Of a stretch of DNA of 6,274 nt, positions 1-5,614 are shown in pieces. The stretch comes from Oscillospiraceae bacterium (lineage in GTDB: Bacteria; Bacillota; Clostridia; Oscillospirales; Oscillospiraceae): positions 1-6,274 of the forward strand of contig JAIEFH010000149.1 in the NCBI GenBank assembly GCA_029067025.1, read 5' to 3'. The notes beneath the pieces are model-generated. The model worked only from the letters and a program-made list of their open reading frames with translations, ran no database searches and was not told where the DNA came from. Made by a program: the position numbers and the translations under genes. Position 1 is the stretch's first letter. The number at the start of each line of letters is the position of its first letter.

Positions 1-635
1 AGCCCGCCCAGGCGGAGCTTCCCCTCCCGCACCCGCCGGAGGCGCTCCACCTTCAGTCCCGCGGCGGCGCACATCCGGCGCACCTGGCGGTTTTTCCCCT
101 GATGGATGACTATGGTAAGGGTGCGCTCTCCCGTCCGCTCCACCCGGTCGGCGGTGAGTTCCTCGCCGCCGTCATACACCGGGGCGGCCAGAATGGGCAT
201 TGCCCGCTCCACGTCGCCCCGTACCCACACCCGGTACTCTTTCTCCACCTCGTGGGAGGGATGGGTGAGCCTATGGGTCAGTTCCCCGTCGTCGGTGAGC
301 AGCAGCAGCCCCTCCGAGTCCATGTCCAGCCGTCCCACCGGCCACACCCGGGCGGGGCAGTCTGCCGTCAGCTGGGCCACGGTTTTCCGGCCCCTCTCGT
401 CGGACAGGGTGGTGACATACCCCCGGGGCTTGTTCAGCATGATATAAGTATGGCCCTTCGGAACGGCCAGCGGCACGCCGTCCACCTCCACCCGGTCACG
501 CCCCGGGTCGGCCTTATCCCCCAGCTCAGCCGTTTTTCCGTTGACGGTCACCCGCCCGGCCTGTATGTACGCCTCCGCCTGACGGCGGGAGCACACCCCC
601 GCCGCCGACAGCAGCTTTTGCAGCCGCTCCTCCAT
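1..635 (-). CDS. rluB: RluB-type 23S rRNA pseudouridine synthase (RsuA/RluB/E/F family), C-terminus cut by window edge
   Basis: This enzyme should isomerise one uridine of 23S rRNA to pseudouridine during ribosome assembly in the cytoplasm. From the ATG at 635, 211 complete codons can be read before the window ends. Residues 2-60 form an S4 RNA-binding domain (starts MEERLQKLLSAAGVCSRRQA). The catalytic domain follows, with the family motif GRLDMDSEGLLLLT at 101-114 and the expected catalytic aspartate at D104. The late motif GKNRQVRRM at 180-188 is also present. The start is supported by AAAGGAG at 645-651, 9 nt upstream. I estimate 25-35 residues are missing at the C-terminus. It lies 23 bp downstream of the carboxypeptidase gene and is probably the last or a late gene of the scpA operon. 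In B. subtilis rluB also lies shortly downstream of scpAB and dacB. The family is secure; the RluB assignment rather than RsuA, RluE or RluF rests on synteny and general resemblance. Confidence 0.88.
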   Translation of the reverse strand, partial: MEERLQKLLSAAGVCSRRQAEAYIQAGRVTVNGKTAELGDKADPGRDRVEVDGVPLAVPKGHTYIMLNKPRGYVTTLSDERGRKTVAQLTADCPARVWPVGRLDMDSEGLLLLTDDGELTHRLTHPSHEVEKEYRVWVRGDVERAMPILAAPVYDGGEELTADRVERTGERTLTIVIHQGKNRQVRRMCAAAGLKVERLRRVREGKLRLGG

Positions 636-644
636 GCCGCCCCT

Positions 645-651
645 CTCCTTT
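645..651 (-). promoter_or_regulatory. Ribosome binding site of rluB
   Basis: AAAGGAG on the minus strand lies 9 nt before the ATG at 635. It fixes the rluB start in the 23-bp gap after the carboxypeptidase stop codon. Confidence 0.75.
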
Positions 652-658
652 CCATCCC

Positions 659-1762
659 TTACGCCGCGCCCCTCATCTTGGCCCAAAGCCTCTGCCAGAA
701 GGTCAGCGGCTCCCGCGCGTCCAGTCCCGCCCCGCTCTGGGTCACCAGGGGCACCCGGGCCACAACCTCGCCGTCTTTCTTCCAAACCGCCTCACCGATG
801 GGTGTCCCCGCCTCAAAGGGGGCCTGGACAGAATTGGCCAGCGTCACATCCATGGTCAGCTTCTCTCCCTCTTTCAAGGGATAGCCCACCTCTTCCGCTG
901 TCACCGCCGCCATGGTCGGAATCAGGCTGCCTTCCACAGACACCGACCCCAGCACCTCTCCCGCCTGGCACAGCACCTGCCGGGGCCAGGTCTGGAAGCC
1001 GTAGTCCAGCAGCTTCGTATGATCGTTCCAGTCGTTCCCGTCGTTGAGGGTAACGCAGATGAGGGTCTGTCCATCCCGTGTGGCGGCGGACACCAGGGTG
1101 CGCCCCGCCTTTTCCGTGAACCCGGTTTTCATCCCCACGCAGCCCTCATAGCGGTAGAGCAGCTTGTTGTGGTTGACAAACGTCCTCGTGCCGACGGTAA
1201 TAGACCGGGTAGCGCAGATCTCCGCCACCGTCTCATTGGCAAGACACGCCTGGGCCAGCAGGGCCATGTCATAGGCGGTAGAGTAGTGGTTGTCGTCGTT
1301 CAGCCCGCTGGGGTTGGCGAAGGAGCTGTTCTTCATCCCCAGCTCCGCCGCCCGCCGGTTCATCAGCGCCACAAAATCCGCCTCGCTCCCCGCCGTGTGG
1401 CAGGCGATGGTCATGGCGGCGTCGTTGCCCGACTGGAGCATCAGGCCGTACAGCAGCGCCCGAAGAGTGATCTGTTCCCCGGCGGTGAGGTAGATGGACG
1501 AGCCCTCGCTGCCCAGCCACTCCCCCTTGACGGTCACCACCTCGTCCAGATCCTCCGCCCGCTCCACCGCCACCAGCGCGGTCATCAGCTTGGTGATGCT
1601 GGCGATGAGCCGGGGCTGATGGATATTCTGCTCATAGAGCACCCGCCCGCTCTCGGCGTCCATCAAAATGGCGCAGGAGGCGTTGGTGCCCACAGCATGG
1701 GCAGGCGGGCAAAGCAGGGTCAGCGCCAGCAATGTAGCCAGCGCGGCGGTCATTTTTCTCAA
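659..1762 (-). CDS. Secreted serine-type D-alanyl-D-alanine carboxypeptidase (DacB/DacF-like penicillin-binding protein, S11 family)
   Basis: This enzyme trims the terminal D-alanine from peptidoglycan pentapeptides outside the cytoplasmic membrane, limiting cross-linking. The 367-residue protein starts with a signal peptide (positive MRK, hydrophobic core, likely cleavage after AHA at residue 23). The three catalytic motifs of penicillin-binding proteins are present: SITK at 55-58 with nucleophile S55, SGN at 111-113, and KTG at 212-214. After about residue 260 comes a beta-rich domain like that of PBP5. The last 15 residues (from LTFWQRLWAKM) could form an amphipathic membrane anchor. The start is TTG at 1762, chosen because GGGAG at 1772-1776 lies 9 nt upstream; the in-frame ATG at 1753 would be 18 nt away. 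This binding site lies inside a hairpin (see 1761-1798). Its neighbours ytfJ and rluB suggest the sporulation-linked paralogue DacB or DacF, but sequence alone does not separate these, so no symbol is given. Confidence 0.93.
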   Translation of the reverse strand: MRKMTAALATLLALTLLCPPAHAVGTNASCAILMDAESGRVLYEQNIHQPRLIASITKLMTALVAVERAEDLDEVVTVKGEWLGSEGSSIYLTAGEQITLRALLYGLMLQSGNDAAMTIACHTAGSEADFVALMNRRAAELGMKNSSFANPSGLNDDNHYSTAYDMALLAQACLANETVAEICATRSITVGTRTFVNHNKLLYRYEGCVGMKTGFTEKAGRTLVSAATRDGQTLICVTLNDGNDWNDHTKLLDYGFQTWPRQVLCQAGEVLGSVSVEGSLIPTMAAVTAEEVGYPLKEGEKLTMDVTLANSVQAPFEAGTPIGEAVWKKDGEVVARVPLVTQSGAGLDAREPLTFWQRLWAKMRGAA

Positions 1763-1798
1763 AAAAGGTCACTCCCATCCGAATGCTCAGATGGGAGT
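1761..1798 (-). terminator. Hairpin plus T-tract between ytfJ and the carboxypeptidase gene; possible attenuator or start-masking hairpin
   Basis: On the minus strand a perfect 9-bp stem (ACTCCCATC at 1798-1790 pairing with GATGGGAGT at 1779-1771) encloses a 10-nt loop. GACC and six T (1766-1761) follow. This resembles a weak intrinsic terminator, although the 4-nt gap before the T-tract and only five GC pairs make it poor. The 3' arm contains GGGAG, the ribosome binding site for the carboxypeptidase, and the last two T's of the tract begin its TTG start codon. The hairpin could therefore act on transcription, on translation, or on neither. The repeat is visible; its function is inferred. Confidence 0.5.
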
Positions 1799-1838
1799 AG
1801 TATGGCCTCTATGGCCCGGCCTTATCCGGGCTGGGGAA

Positions 1839-2246
1839 TTATTGGGCGGGTTCCTCGTTCTTCTCGGCGCTCTTTTTGTCAATATAGCCAGTGACCTTCT
1901 CAAACATCTCGGGCACCAGATCCACCACCCGGCTGACAGTATCCCCCGGCGGGGGCGCCACGGGCAGCAGGCGGACAGAGCCGTCCTTCACCACCAGGAA
2001 GGCCACGGGCATCACATTCACCCCGGCCCCCGCGCCGCCGCCGAAGTTCTTGGCCACGTTCTGGGTCTTGCCGAAGTCGGAGCCGCCGGTGGCAAAGCCG
2101 AAGGACAGCTTGGACACTGGAATCAGCGTCACTCCGTCCTGGGTGACGATGGGCTGGCCCACCACCGTGTTGGCGTCCACCATCTCCCGGATCTTGTTCA
2201 TGGTGGTCTGGAGCACTTCGTTGATGGGATGGTTGTTTTCACTCAT
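1839..2246 (-). CDS. ytfJ: GerW family sporulation protein YtfJ
   Basis: YtfJ (GerW) is a small conserved protein of spore-formers. In B. subtilis it is made during sporulation and is needed for proper germination; its biochemical role is not settled. The 135-residue product matches the family in length and layout. It has an N-terminal helix HPINEVLQTTMNKIREMVDAN (6-26), a VVGQPI segment (28-33), the signature IPVSKLSFGFATGGSDF (42-58), a glycine-rich run at 69-75, then a beta segment VMPVAFLVVKDGSVRLLPV (78-96). A charged tail ends the protein. No signal peptide or membrane segment is visible. The ATG at 2246 has AGGAGG at 2256-2261, 9 nt upstream. It overlaps the end of the DUF2953 gene by 8 bp, implying translational coupling. 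B. subtilis has the same pair, ytfI-ytfJ. Recognition is by motif and synteny. Confidence 0.93.
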   Translation of the reverse strand: MSENNHPINEVLQTTMNKIREMVDANTVVGQPIVTQDGVTLIPVSKLSFGFATGGSDFGKTQNVAKNFGGGAGAGVNVMPVAFLVVKDGSVRLLPVAPPPGDTVSRVVDLVPEMFEKVTGYIDKKSAEKNEEPAQ

Positions 2247-2892
2247 GACTCATTGCCTCCTGTTTCTTCGGCTTTTCCACAGCCTTTTTTCTGGCGGATC
2301 TCCCGCTTTTGATCCAAACGATCAGCGCTTTCACGCCGTAGTGTACACCCAGGGTCACGATCTGGCCCACGGTCATGGTGACCGCCGCCTGGAGTTCTGC
2401 CATGGGCTGGGCCGCGCCATAGTCCATGCCAATCTGAAACGAATGGCGCTTTACTTTAAAATTATTGGCAAAAAGAGGCCAAATCATTCCCAGCGCCGCG
2501 TTGGCCTGTCCATAGCCCAGGGCGATAGCGGCGGCGTCCGATCCGCCCCAGATCAGCTCCAGCTCCAAATCGTCAATGCGGATCTTCCGCTTCAATGAGC
2601 CGCAGGCTTGTCCCACCACCGGAAGCAGCTTCATCAGCCGGGACAGCGTGCCGGGCTGCCCCTCGGGCTCTGGTTTCTTCTCCTTGGGCCTCTTTTCTTT
2701 CTTCGGTTTCTTTTCCTTTTTGGGCTTTTTCTTGGGGCGCTCCTTGGCGGGCAGCAGCTGGATCTTAAACGGCCCCGCCAGGGCGGTGACAAACAGCCCC
2801 GCCTGCCCGTAGCGCACCCTGCCCCCGACGCGGATCAGCGAGATGAGCCACAAAACTGCCAGTATGACCAACAGGACCTTTAAAAAAGTCAT
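2239..2892 (-). CDS. DUF2953 (YtfI-like) membrane-anchored protein with lysine-rich linker
   Basis: The function is not known. The 217-residue protein begins with one clear membrane segment (FLKVLLVILAVLWLISLI, 3-20), followed by RVGGRVRYG. A low-complexity lysine, proline and glutamate stretch covers about residues 51-78. The DUF2953 core follows, with KIRIDDLELELIWGGSDAAA (103-122) and GYGQANAALGMIWPL (126-140). A second, weaker hydrophobic region lies at 169-194, then a basic tail. The topology is uncertain; the basic residues flanking the first segment favour the main part being cytoplasmic. The ATG at 2892 overlaps the scpB stop by 4 bp (ATGA), with GGAGG just upstream inside scpB. The gene is coupled to ytfJ, and the same pairing in B. 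subtilis (ytfI-ytfJ) suggests a role in the same sporulation process. Family assignment comes from the core motif and context. Confidence 0.82.
   Translation of the reverse strand: MTFLKVLLVILAVLWLISLIRVGGRVRYGQAGLFVTALAGPFKIQLLPAKERPKKKPKKEKKPKKEKRPKEKKPEPEGQPGTLSRLMKLLPVVGQACGSLKRKIRIDDLELELIWGGSDAAAIALGYGQANAALGMIWPLFANNFKVKRHSFQIGMDYGAAQPMAELQAAVTMTVGQIVTLGVHYGVKALIVWIKSGRSARKKAVEKPKKQEAMSHE
2665..2742 (-). repeat. Low-complexity Lys/Pro/Glu-coding tract inside the DUF2953 gene
   Basis: Residues 51-76 of the DUF2953 protein consist almost wholly of K, P, E and R, in degenerate repeats of the form KKPKKEK. On the minus strand this is a purine-rich run built from AAG, AAA, GAG and GAA codons separated by CCN. 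It probably encodes a flexible basic linker next to the membrane segment. The repeat is degenerate at DNA level, so slippage may alter its length between strains; that last point is inference. Confidence 0.75.
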
Positions 2893-3512
2893 TGGCCCTC
2901 CTCCCCGCCCGTCCCGGCTTCACCCGCTTCCGTTGTCTCCGCCTCCCGGAGGCGGCGCAGGGCGGTCTCCATCTCCATGGTGAGCTGGGCGTCCTCCTGG
3001 CTGGCGGAGGCCAGCTCCGGCAGGTCGTCCAGGGACGCCAGCCCAAAGGAGCGCAGGAAGTTTTTCGTGGTGCGGAACTGCATAGGCCGTCCCGGCACCG
3101 CCAGACGGCCCGCCTCCCGGATCAGTTCCCGCTCCAGCAGCAGGCCCACGGTGTAAGAGCTGTCCACCCCCCGGATCTGCTCGATATAGGCCCGGGTCAC
3201 CGGCTGGAAGTAGGCGACAATGGCCAGCACCTCCAGCGCGGGCTGGGACAGCTTGGCGGGCTTGCGGTTTTCCAGCGCCTTGCGGATATACGACGCCTGC
3301 TCCGGCGCGGAACACATCTGCCAGCTGTTTTCCAGCCGCACCAGCCGGATGCCCCGCCGCTCATAGCTGTACGTATCCGCCATGCGCTGGCACACGCTGT
3401 CCACCGTCTCCCGGTCCTGCCCCAAGGTGAGGCAGATACGCTCCACCGGCACCGGGTCCCCGGCGGCAAAGAGGATGCCCTCAATGGCGCTCTCCAGCTC
3501 TTTCAGTTCCAT
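2889..3512 (-). CDS. scpB: Segregation and condensation protein B
   Basis: ScpB dimerises and, with the kleisin ScpA, joins the Smc ATPase to form the complex that compacts and separates chromosomes. The 207-residue protein has an N-terminal winged-helix domain (about 1-82, starting MELKELESAIEGILFAAGDP) and a second one containing KLSQPALEVLAIVAYFQPVT (87-106) and the EQIRGVDSS segment. It then shows PGRPMQFRTTKNFLRSFGL (140-158) and LDDLPEL (161-167). The last 40 residues are an acidic, poorly conserved tail, as is usual. I chose ATG at 3512 because AGGAGG at 3522-3527 lies 9 nt upstream and family members start this way. An in-frame TTG at 3539 adds nine residues but would read through the ribosome binding site. 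The gene begins 27 bp after the scpA stop and overlaps the DUF2953 gene by 4 bp. Confidence 0.96.
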   Translation of the reverse strand: MELKELESAIEGILFAAGDPVPVERICLTLGQDRETVDSVCQRMADTYSYERRGIRLVRLENSWQMCSAPEQASYIRKALENRKPAKLSQPALEVLAIVAYFQPVTRAYIEQIRGVDSSYTVGLLLERELIREAGRLAVPGRPMQFRTTKNFLRSFGLASLDDLPELASASQEDAQLTMEMETALRRLREAETTEAGEAGTGGEEGQ

Positions 3513-3521
3513 CTCGGGCGT

Positions 3522-3527
3522 CCTCCT
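3522..3527 (-). promoter_or_regulatory. Ribosome binding site deciding the scpB start
   Basis: A perfect AGGAGG lies 9 nt upstream of the ATG at 3512. It falls inside the nine-codon extension from the TTG at 3539, so the shorter ScpB is preferred. Confidence 0.85.
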
Positions 3528-3539
3528 TTCCTTTGTCAA

Positions 3540-4340
3540 CTAGTAACTCTCCACCGTCACATCCACATCTTCCGGCGCGTCGTCCACCGTGCTGGTGACA
3601 GTGCAGTCCTCCGCCGTCCCCGCCAGATGGATGCGGTTGGCCTTGCACAGCTCCAAAATGGCCAAAAATGTGGCCACCACCTCGGAGCGGCTGCGGCTGG
3701 TTTTGAACAGCGCCTTGAACCGGGCCACGCCGAACTGGATCAGCCTGTCCAAAATAGACCGAGCCTTGTCCGCCACCGGGTATGGCTCCCGGCCCACAAT
3801 GCCCTCGAAGGCCGCCACGGGCGGCGGCAGTTTATTGTCCGTCCGGGCCAGCACAGAGCGAATGGCGGTAAAGATGTCCACCTTATCGTGAACATAGCTG
3901 TAGGCCGCTTCCGCCTTCACCGGCTCCGGCTGTTTAGGCAGGTAGTCCCGGCCAAATTCATACCGGTCCCCCAGCGCCCCGGTGACGTCCTTGATTTTCA
4001 CATAGGTCTCCTGGCTCTTATGCTCCTCCAGGGCGGCCATCAGCTCTTCCATCTCGCTCATGGCCACCTCGTCGTCGATGGACAGCAGCATCCGGGTCTT
4101 GATATAGACGAGATGGGCGGCCATGGTGACAAACTCGCTGGCCACCTCCAGGTTCAGCTCCTCCCGCTGGGCCATCCACGCCAGGTACTGATCCAGCAGC
4201 TCAGAGATCTGGATGTCCCGGATCTCAATCTTATTTTTGCTCAGCAGATGAAGGATCAGATCCAGGGGGCCGTCGAAGTCCTCCATGTCCTCCTGCTTGG
4301 CTTTCACCACCTTGTCCAGGTGGTAGATGGGGGCTTCCAT
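3540..4340 (-). CDS. scpA: Segregation and condensation protein A (kleisin)
   Basis: ScpA is the kleisin that bridges the two heads of the Smc dimer and binds a ScpB dimer. The 266-residue protein shows the N-terminal family motif EDFDGPLDLILHLLSKNKIEI (20-40), then DIQISELLDQYL and the helix EFVTMAAHLVYIKTRMLL (69-86), which forms the Smc-neck binding part. A middle region with acidic and variable parts binds ScpB. A C-terminal winged helix includes SRSEVVATFLAILELCKANRI (216-237). The tail is acidic. I chose ATG at 4340 because GGGAGG lies 6 nt upstream and homologues begin like this. An in-frame ATG at 4388 cannot be used by transcripts from the promoter at 4368-4396, since it would lie inside the promoter. 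Another at 4358 has no ribosome binding site. This is the first gene of its operon. smc is not in the window. Confidence 0.96.
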   Translation of the reverse strand: MEAPIYHLDKVVKAKQEDMEDFDGPLDLILHLLSKNKIEIRDIQISELLDQYLAWMAQREELNLEVASEFVTMAAHLVYIKTRMLLSIDDEVAMSEMEELMAALEEHKSQETYVKIKDVTGALGDRYEFGRDYLPKQPEPVKAEAAYSYVHDKVDIFTAIRSVLARTDNKLPPPVAAFEGIVGREPYPVADKARSILDRLIQFGVARFKALFKTSRSRSEVVATFLAILELCKANRIHLAGTAEDCTVTSTVDDAPEDVDVTVESY

Positions 4341-4346
4341 GGCTCC

Positions 4347-4352
4347 CCTCCC
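4347..4352 (-). promoter_or_regulatory. Ribosome binding site deciding the scpA start
   Basis: GGGAGG lies 6 nt before the ATG at 4340, within a purine-rich run. It selects this ATG over the in-frame ATGs at 4358 and 4388. Confidence 0.7.
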
Positions 4353-4367
4353 TTCCATAATAAGGGT

Positions 4368-4396
4368 ATTATAGCAAATTATCTGCAAAAATACAA
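4368..4396 (-). promoter_or_regulatory. Vegetative sigma-A promoter with extended -10, driving scpA and downstream genes
   Basis: On the minus strand a perfect TATAAT -10 (4373-4368) is preceded by TGC, giving the extended -10 motif TGCTATAAT. A weaker -35, TTGTAT (4396-4391), lies exactly 17 bp upstream. Transcription should start near 4361, about 20 nt before the scpA ATG. The promoter overlaps the last codons of the upstream gene, whose stop codon is at 4381-4379. So scpA and the genes after it need not depend on read-through from rnc. The elements are visible; activity is inferred. Confidence 0.8.
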
Positions 4397-4882
4397 GCGC
4401 AGGGAATAAAATTGCTTCACCCAGTCGGGATAGTGTAAAAACGCTCCATTAGCCTCAATGGCCCGAAGCGTCCGGGCTCCTACCCGGCGATCCAGAATGG
4501 CAAATATCTTAATAATGTAGTTCTCACTGTCCAGCGCGGCCTTGATGGGCAGCTCAATAAACTCCAACGCTGCCGATAGAAAATCCATCTCGCAGTACGT
4601 TCCGGCCCGATCCCACTTTTCTTTTAACCCCGCATCCTGGGCGTCCCATTTCCCGGTACACTCCCACAGCGCATGAAGGTCGCCTTCCTGCCTGTACATA
4701 TCGGCCCACGAAAAGCAAACCAACTCTTTCCCGTCCAGCCTGATGGACGCCCGTCCATAGGAATTGTGAACTACATGGTATCGTGTGAGGAAATAGGATA
4801 TACTGCCTTTCAGCGGCTCACACAGCAGCCCGTTCAGCCGCTTATTCAGTCCTGACCACGATTTATAATGATCCATGCTCAC
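4379..4882 (-). CDS. Small hypothetical protein resembling the SF0329 family
   Basis: The function is unknown. The 167-residue protein has no signal peptide or membrane segment. It begins SMDHYKSWSGLNKRLNGLLCEPLKGSISYF, followed by TRYHVVHNSYGRASIRLDGKE (33-53), a tryptophan-rich middle, an alpha-helical segment (DFLSAALEFIELPIKAALDS, 100-119) and a C-terminal NYIIKIFAILDRRVGARTL (121-139) before WVKQFYSLRL. From memory, the LLxxxLKG..Y..TRY...GRA, LDRRVG and QFYxLRL features match the uncharacterised SF0329 family. That match is unconfirmed. GTG at 4882 overlaps the rnc stop by 4 bp; ATG at 4876 is an alternative. Neither has a good ribosome binding site, so translation probably depends on rnc. 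By hand count, bases 4381-4860 are 251/480 G or C (52%), against 41/60 in a nearby rnc stretch (4921-4980), which suggests later acquisition. The 3' end holds the scpA promoter. Confidence 0.75.
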   Translation of the reverse strand: MSMDHYKSWSGLNKRLNGLLCEPLKGSISYFLTRYHVVHNSYGRASIRLDGKELVCFSWADMYRQEGDLHALWECTGKWDAQDAGLKEKWDRAGTYCEMDFLSAALEFIELPIKAALDSENYIIKIFAILDRRVGARTLRAIEANGAFLHYPDWVKQFYSLRLYFCR

Positions 4883-5550
4883 CCGTTCAGCTTTTCCAGC
4901 GCGGCCTTGGCCGCCATCTGCTCCGCTTCCTTCTTAGTGCGCCCCGCGCCCGTGCCGATGACCTTTCCGTCCACCGACGCCTCCATCTCGAAGCTGCGGC
5001 AGTGGTCAGGCCCGCTCTCCCGTGCCAGGCGGTAGCTCACCGCCGCACCCGGCTTGCGCTGCACCAACTCCTGGAGGGCGGTCTTGTAGTCCCGGTCGGC
5101 GGACTTCTCCCGCTCCTTGTCCAAAATCAGCGCCCGGATGATGGGCCGCACCGCCTCCATCCCCCCGTCCAGGTAGACGGCGGCCAGCATGGCCTCGGTG
5201 GCGTCCGCCAAAATGGAGGGCCGCTTGCGGCCGCCCCCGGCGTCCTCGCCGCGGCCCAGGCGGAGATACCGGCCCAGGTTCAAGCTCTTGGCCACCTCGT
5301 GCAGACTGCCCTCACACACCAGGGCCGCCCGGGTGCGGGTCAGCTCCCCCTCCGGCATATCCGGGTGCTTTTGGAACAGGTAGTCCGCCACCACAACACC
5401 CAGCACCGAGTCGCCCAGGAATTCCAGCCGCTCGTTGCTGGTCAGCCCAGCGCCCCGGTGCTCGTTGGCGTAGGAGCTGTGGGTCATGGCGTGCTCCAGC
5501 AGCCCCCGGTCCCGGAAATGATAGCCCAGCTTTTCTTCCAGTTCGTTCAT
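4879..5550 (-). CDS. rnc: Ribonuclease III
   Basis: RNase III cuts double-stranded RNA, processing rRNA precursors, some mRNAs and sRNA duplexes in the cytoplasm. From the ATG at 5550 the protein has 223 residues, the usual length. The endonuclease domain carries the signature NERLEFLGDSVL (39-50), with metal-binding E40, E43 and D47, and the second acidic pair D116 and E119 in LADATEAML. A double-stranded RNA-binding domain occupies about 154-221 and ends with the typical GAGRTKKEAEQMAAKAAL. A TTG one codon upstream (5553) is possible but less likely. The ribosome binding region is a G-rich GGTGGGGG a few bases upstream rather than a standard AGGAGG. A hairpin (5568-5597) lies 17 bp before the start, leaving essentially no room for a private promoter, so expression probably comes from the acpP promoter by read-through. 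The 3' end overlaps the SF0329-like gene by 4 bp. Confidence 0.97.
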   Translation of the reverse strand: MNELEEKLGYHFRDRGLLEHAMTHSSYANEHRGAGLTSNERLEFLGDSVLGVVVADYLFQKHPDMPEGELTRTRAALVCEGSLHEVAKSLNLGRYLRLGRGEDAGGGRKRPSILADATEAMLAAVYLDGGMEAVRPIIRALILDKEREKSADRDYKTALQELVQRKPGAAVSYRLARESGPDHCRSFEMEASVDGKVIGTGAGRTKKEAEQMAAKAALEKLNG

Positions 5551-5567
5551 CAATATCCCCCACCACG

Positions 5568-5597
5568 GAAAAAGCCCCGCCTCGGCGGGACTTTTTC
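5568..5597 (-). terminator. Intrinsic terminator or attenuator between acpP and rnc
   Basis: Two 14-nt arms (5568-5581 and 5584-5597) pair along their whole length except for one G-T wobble in minus-strand RNA. The core is GC-rich (CCCGCC/GGCGGG), flanked by GAAAAAG and CTTTTTC. The tract is five T's followed by CC, so termination is likely partial. The structure is almost symmetrical. It begins 17 bp after the acpP stop codon and ends 17 bp before the rnc start. Confidence 0.8.
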
Positions 5598-5614
5598 GTC
5601 ATTCTCAAATGATC

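Noticed and set aside
102..884. Plus-strand open frames opposite rluB and the carboxypeptidase gene
   Set aside because: They are shadows of recognised minus-strand genes, with no motif and no ribosome binding site of note.
1814..1831. GCCCGG/CCGGGC hairpin just after ytfJ
   Set aside because: It has only a 6-bp stem with no T-tract on the minus strand, and such GC-rich palindromes are expected by chance here.
1019..1894. A 291-codon plus-strand open frame opposite the carboxypeptidase gene
   Set aside because: It is antisense to a protein with all three catalytic motifs, and its composition is of the reverse-frame type.
3513..3539. Longer ScpB starting at the TTG at 3539
   Set aside because: The extra nine codons cover a perfect AGGAGG that serves the ATG at 3512, and the family begins at that ATG. 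The TTGACA found there has no suitable -10.
4341..4388. Longer ScpA starting at the ATG at 4388 or 4358
   Set aside because: 4388 lies within the promoter and 4358 lies almost at the expected transcript start without a binding site. The added residues are not typical of ScpA.
2892..4409. A 505-codon open frame on the plus strand opposite scpB and scpA
   Set aside because: It is the antisense of two clear genes. Its H, Q, L, R and G-rich composition is typical of reverse reading of GC-rich codons. It has no family motif, and its length reflects codon bias only.
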